Positions 44,025-46,637 of a stretch of DNA of 46,637 nt are shown here, piece by piece. Position numbers and translations under genes: made by a program. Every line of letters begins with the position of its first letter. Within the stretch, counting starts at the first letter, position 1. Under the pieces are notes generated by a model. That model was not told where the DNA came from. It was given only the letters and a program-made list of their open reading frames with translations, and ran no database searches. Origin of the DNA: Peptoniphilus_A olsenii (GTDB lineage Bacteria; Bacillota; Clostridia; Tissierellales; Peptoniphilaceae); assembly GCF_040545475.1 (NCBI RefSeq), contig NZ_JBEPMA010000012.1:1-46637 (forward strand), given 5' to 3'.

Positions 44025-44486
44025 TCATAAATTACTATCTAACCATGTTTTTAGTTCATCAAAACTGTAATCTCCTTTTAACGCTATTCCATCTTTAATG
44101 ATTGAATTCTTACATTCCTTTTTGTAATCTTCAATCATTCTCCCAAAACCACCTCCGCCATGCGTGCAAAACGGAATAATTGTCTTTCCACTTAAATCAA
44201 CCGTTCTTAAAAACGATAGCACGGGTGGGGCAAAAGTTTTAAGCCAATTAGGAGAACCAATAAAAACCACCTCTGCATTTTCAATAATTTCCGTCCCTTG
44301 AATAAGAGGTGGACAATATCCTTTTTCAATTTCTTCTCTCACTTCTTTTACAGCTGTATTATATGAGAATGAATAGGGCATTTGTGGCTTCAGCTCTCTC
44401 AAATCCCCATCAGTAATCAACGCAATATCTTCTGCTAATCTTCTTGTTGTTCCTGAATATGAATAATATACAACTAAAGAACTCAT
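44025..44486 (-). CDS. Flavodoxin-like protein
   Basis: 153 residues. The FMN phosphate loop is YYSYSGTTRRLAE (T/S-x-S/T-G-T type). The second and third flavin loops are VFIGSPNWLKTFAPPV and FCTHGGGGFGRM. This is the long-annotated flavodoxin/FldA-like family in Firmicutes that carries low-potential electrons in the cytosol. AAGGAGG precedes the ATG. It lies between element backbone genes next to a dead ClbS-like gene, so both are probably cargo that entered together. Confidence 0.9.
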   Translation of the reverse strand: MSSLVVYYSYSGTTRRLAEDIALITDGDLRELKPQMPYSFSYNTAVKEVREEIEKGYCPPLIQGTEIIENAEVVFIGSPNWLKTFAPPVLSFLRTVDLSGKTIIPFCTHGGGGFGRMIEDYKKECKNSIIKDGIALKGDYSFDELKTWLDSNL

Positions 44487-44529
44487 TATAATTACCTCCT
44501 TAACTTCAAAATTATAGAACTATCTTTTT

Positions 44530-45035
44530 CTATTTTATGATTTTACTTCTGAATGTTCCAAAAGGTGCAACCGTATTCACATGAATAAATCTATAGACTT
44601 CCCATACTGCTGTTTTAGTCGCTCCATCAGCCTACTTCCTCATATGCGGTTTAAATAATTCGTCCTCACTTAACGAATCAATCATTGTATAGATAGAACT
44701 AATATTTTCCCCTAATCTATTTTTCAATTCTTGCAGAGATAAATGAGCATAAGTATACGTAAACCACTGATATAATTCACCCAGTTTATTCCATTTAAAT
44801 TTATCTGATGGTGTCTTACTTCAAGCCCCTTTCTTTCATCTTCTTCCCATTTGAGAAGCAATGTTGTCCATCCCACCTGATAAGCAATGTTTTCTGCCAG
44901 AGTTCTATTAACCTCATCAACTCTTTTATCTTTTAAGGCTTCCGGAATGTCATCAAATTTCACAATATATTTCGAATGCTTTTCTTATTTCACCTTTAAG
45001 TTCTTCTCTATTCTTGTATAACCGGTTAACATATC
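44530..45035 (-). pseudogene. ClbS/DfsB (DUF1706)-like four-helix protein, degraded
   Basis: Pieces of the family appear in three frames. First comes NREELKGEIRKAFEIY, then a shift to KFDDIPEALKDKRVDEVNRT and YQVGWTTLLLKWEEDERKG. A second shift near 44824 leads to TPSDKFKWNKLGELYQWF and SIYTMIDSLSEDELFKPHM. An in-frame TAG follows where W is expected (near 44635), then ATKTAVWEVYRFIHVNTVAP to the stop at 44530. At least three lesions mean it is dead. Intact relatives are about 170 residues; ClbS itself protects against colibactin, but most are uncharacterised. Confidence 0.8.
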
Positions 45036-45174
45036 CCCTCAATCTCTAATTTTTCTCTCTGAATAATCATCAATATTATACCATTTTTTTAGGTACTTTT
45101 TCCACTATCAAATTTCCTTCTTGCTATCAAGTCTATCATAGAAACAGATTGAAAAGAATCAAAACGTTTGATAA

Positions 45175-45193
45175 GGAGAGCCTTTCGCTCTCC
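45175..45193 (-). terminator. Hairpin after the SNF2-like gene
   Basis: GGAGAGC and GCTCTCC form a 7-bp stem with a short loop, directly after the TAG at 45195. On the minus strand it is followed by TTATC rather than a long T run, so termination may be partial. Confidence 0.5.
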
Positions 45194-45194
45194 T

Positions 45195-46556
45195 CTATCT
45201 TTCTTGTCCTTTTTCACTTTTTTCTTGGTTTTTATCTTTTTCTTCTTCAGATTTGAATTTTGATATTTGTTCCAATATTGATGGTTTCTCTTCCCTTGCG
45301 TGAAGATTATCCTCTACATCATAAGTTGATTCAAAGTAATCACTATCTTTAAAATCATTGTCATACCTTTCTGGTATTCCGTCATTGTCAAGATCTTTTG
45401 CTAGTGGGTCATAGAAGTTTCCGTCATCATCTATTTCTAGTCCTAGAGCTTGTTTCAAATCTTCTTCATCTACTGCTACCAGATCATCAAAACTTGACAT
45501 CTTTATGGCTTCAGTCATGTCTTTAAGAGCTTGTGAATTAGATATATCTTCTTCTACAAAAGATTCTGTTCTAATAGCTACATTATCTACATACTGAGTC
45601 CATGTTTTTTCTTCCAAATTTACCTCATATTGAATCGAGTGCTTACCATCAGGTGTTTCTGTATAGGCAAGTCCTATATGGCTTAAATCTGGGTATAGCT
45701 TGTCAAAGTCTTCATAGCTATTAGATTCCGAAAACTCATAGTTAGAATAATCTACTATCGCCCTCTTTAAATCTTCTAATAGTGGTGATTGGTTTTCTAA
45801 TTCTTCTACTTCTCCCATATCTAAAAGTTTATTAATCTCAGCTAATCTTAGTGTCTTATCCCTTAACTCATCTGCTTTTTCAAATGGTTTAGTTAATTCT
45901 ACTTTGGCATTTTCTAAAGATTCTTTATAGTTTTCAAGGTTTTGATTTAACCTCTCAAGTCTTGAAGGTATTTTTTCAATGGCATTATCGAGCCTTGTTA
46001 TATTACCATCAGTAGAGTTTGAAAACTCTCCAAAGTATTCTGCTTTTCCTAGAAGTTTAAAGGTGTGAGCATTAGTCATAAAGTTATATGAAACTTGTAA
46101 GTCTAAATTCCTATATTTACCAATAACCTTACTATCATTTATCTTTACCTTTTTTATTTCTTCTAATAGCTTCTCTCCAGCCTCTTTCTTATCTAAAATC
46201 TTATTTGCACCAAGACTTATTGAAGTAAATTTGCTATCTCCTTCTCCTAATTTCTCAACATTTGCAATATCTTCTTTAACTTCTTGTATTTCCATTTCAG
46301 TTTTTAAAATACTTTGAGGATAAATTTTATTTACCTTATCTTCAAGCTTATATTTATTAGACTTGTAGTTTGCTTCAAGCATTTTTAATTTTGTAACTTC
46401 GTTATCTAAATCCATTTTTTCTTTAATTAGAGGATTCCCCGTAGCTAGAGCCTTAATTTCTGAATAAGATAGGCTTGCTTCATCAACATCTTCTGCAACA
46501 CGCACAGGTGTCTTGCTTGTCATAATTTGAGAAATGAATTTTTGCTTATTCTCTAT
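45195..46556 (-). CDS. C-terminal exon of the giant SNF2/methylase-like element protein
   Basis: About 453 codons remain. The first residues, ENKQKFISQIMTSKTPVR, then VDEASLSYSEIKALATGN and PLIKEKMDLDNEVTKL, match the C-terminal third of the giant (over 2,000-residue) helicase/methylase-like protein carried by Tn1549/CTn5-related elements. There it follows the SNF2 helicase motifs. Long coiled stretches follow (for example SRLERLNQNLENYKESLENA). The tail DLDNDGIPERYDNDFKDSDY and SILEQISKFK resembles DUF4316. The earlier part is off the window. The reading frame is interrupted by a group II intron ending near 46557; the ATG at 46523 is internal and not a real start. Confidence 0.8.
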   Translation of the reverse strand: MENKQKFISQIMTSKTPVRVAEDVDEASLSYSEIKALATGNPLIKEKMDLDNEVTKLKMLEANYKSNKYKLEDKVNKIYPQSILKTEMEIQEVKEDIANVEKLGEGDSKFTSISLGANKILDKKEAGEKLLEEIKKVKINDSKVIGKYRNLDLQVSYNFMTNAHTFKLLGKAEYFGEFSNSTDGNITRLDNAIEKIPSRLERLNQNLENYKESLENAKVELTKPFEKADELRDKTLRLAEINKLLDMGEVEELENQSPLLEDLKRAIVDYSNYEFSESNSYEDFDKLYPDLSHIGLAYTETPDGKHSIQYEVNLEEKTWTQYVDNVAIRTESFVEEDISNSQALKDMTEAIKMSSFDDLVAVDEEDLKQALGLEIDDDGNFYDPLAKDLDNDGIPERYDNDFKDSDYFESTYDVEDNLHAREEKPSILEQISKFKSEEEKDKNQEKSEKGQER

Positions 46557-46637
46557 TGTCTGGTCGAGTAGGTCGGGGATATTACTATCCCTTTCCCCTC
46601 TAAGAACCGTGCATGAGAGTTTCCCCTCACACGGCTC
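46557..46637 (-). mobile_element. 3' end of a group II intron (domains V and VI)
   Basis: On the minus strand the edge sequence begins GAGCCGTGTGAGGGGAAACT and pairs with CTCTCATGCACGGTTC. This is the 34-nt domain V hairpin (46604-46637). The segment 46560-46603 (AGAGGGGAAAGGGATAGTAA, then TATCCCC) is domain VI with the branch-point A. Splicing would join the upstream exon to the frame that continues with ATAGAGAATAAGCAAAAA. The maturase and domains I-IV lie outside the window. The exact 3' splice site is within a few bases of 46557. Confidence 0.85.

Noticed and set aside
1..46637. CRISPR array
   Set aside because: No run of regularly spaced repeats and no cas genes; the only repeat pairs are the 44-bp repeat and the relaxase fragment.
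1..46637. rRNA or tRNA genes
   Set aside because: None recognisable on either strand by conserved arms or core sequences.

Overview
The window is AT-rich, low-GC Firmicutes DNA. Codon use, Shine-Dalgarno sites such as AAGGAGG, sortase-anchored and lipoprotein-type exports, and a clostridial conjugative element suggest an anaerobic member of the Clostridia/Tissierellia (Peptoniphilus, Anaerococcus or Finegoldia type). I cannot fix the species. Almost everything lies on the minus strand. The plus-strand exceptions are the mobilization genes (31.2-32.9 kb), the AraC regulator (42-43 kb) and two relics.

Region A, 1-12.1 kb, is host-like chromosome. It holds a frameshifted surface adhesin, a small membrane protein, a patatin-like lipase, a DUF4406-like protein, an FlK-type thioesterase, a truncated ABC-F gene next to an IS256-like remnant, a ParB-like orphan, and a four-gene operon of response regulator, histidine kinase, ABC ATPase and large FtsX permease. 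That operon has a palindromic operator just upstream of the ATPase.

Region B, 12.1-16.9 kb, is a decayed prophage island. Remnants of a tail-assembly-chaperone region and of the tape-measure protein are separated by an intact cassette: an XRE regulator, a secreted PepSY plus caspase-like (clan CD) peptidase with His338/Cys372, and a small lipoprotein. Upstream is a frameshifted lipoprotein that matches only the PepSY propeptide half. This is the best candidate here for an undescribed system. Next comes a fused GmrSD-type (type IV) restriction enzyme at 17.0-19.4 kb.

Region C, 19.9-46.6 kb, is a composite conjugative element. Its left part has a large serine recombinase split by one nonsense codon, a small element gene and a sigma-like factor. 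Then comes an eight-gene cargo operon: TlpA-like lipoprotein, a 50-aa CXXC protein of the CD1871A type, a NapH-like 4Fe-4S membrane protein, two FtsX permeases with one ATPase, and a two-component system. Next is a mobilizable module (putative oriT, broken mobC, relaxase). It is followed by a defense patch with a complete Thoeris pair (thsB TIR, thsA SIR2-SLOG), a truncated DNA methylase and its XRE partner. A 44-bp direct repeat and a degenerate relaxase fragment then lead into a second cargo: an ECF transporter, two ABC half-transporters and a divergent AraC regulator. The second repeat copy sits at the 3' end of an element backbone gene. The window ends in the 3' exon of the giant SNF2-like helicase gene, which is interrupted by a group II intron (domains V/VI visible).

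Many genes carry single-base frameshifts in homopolymers or single nonsense codons. Either the region is decaying or the assembly has indel errors; raw reads would decide.
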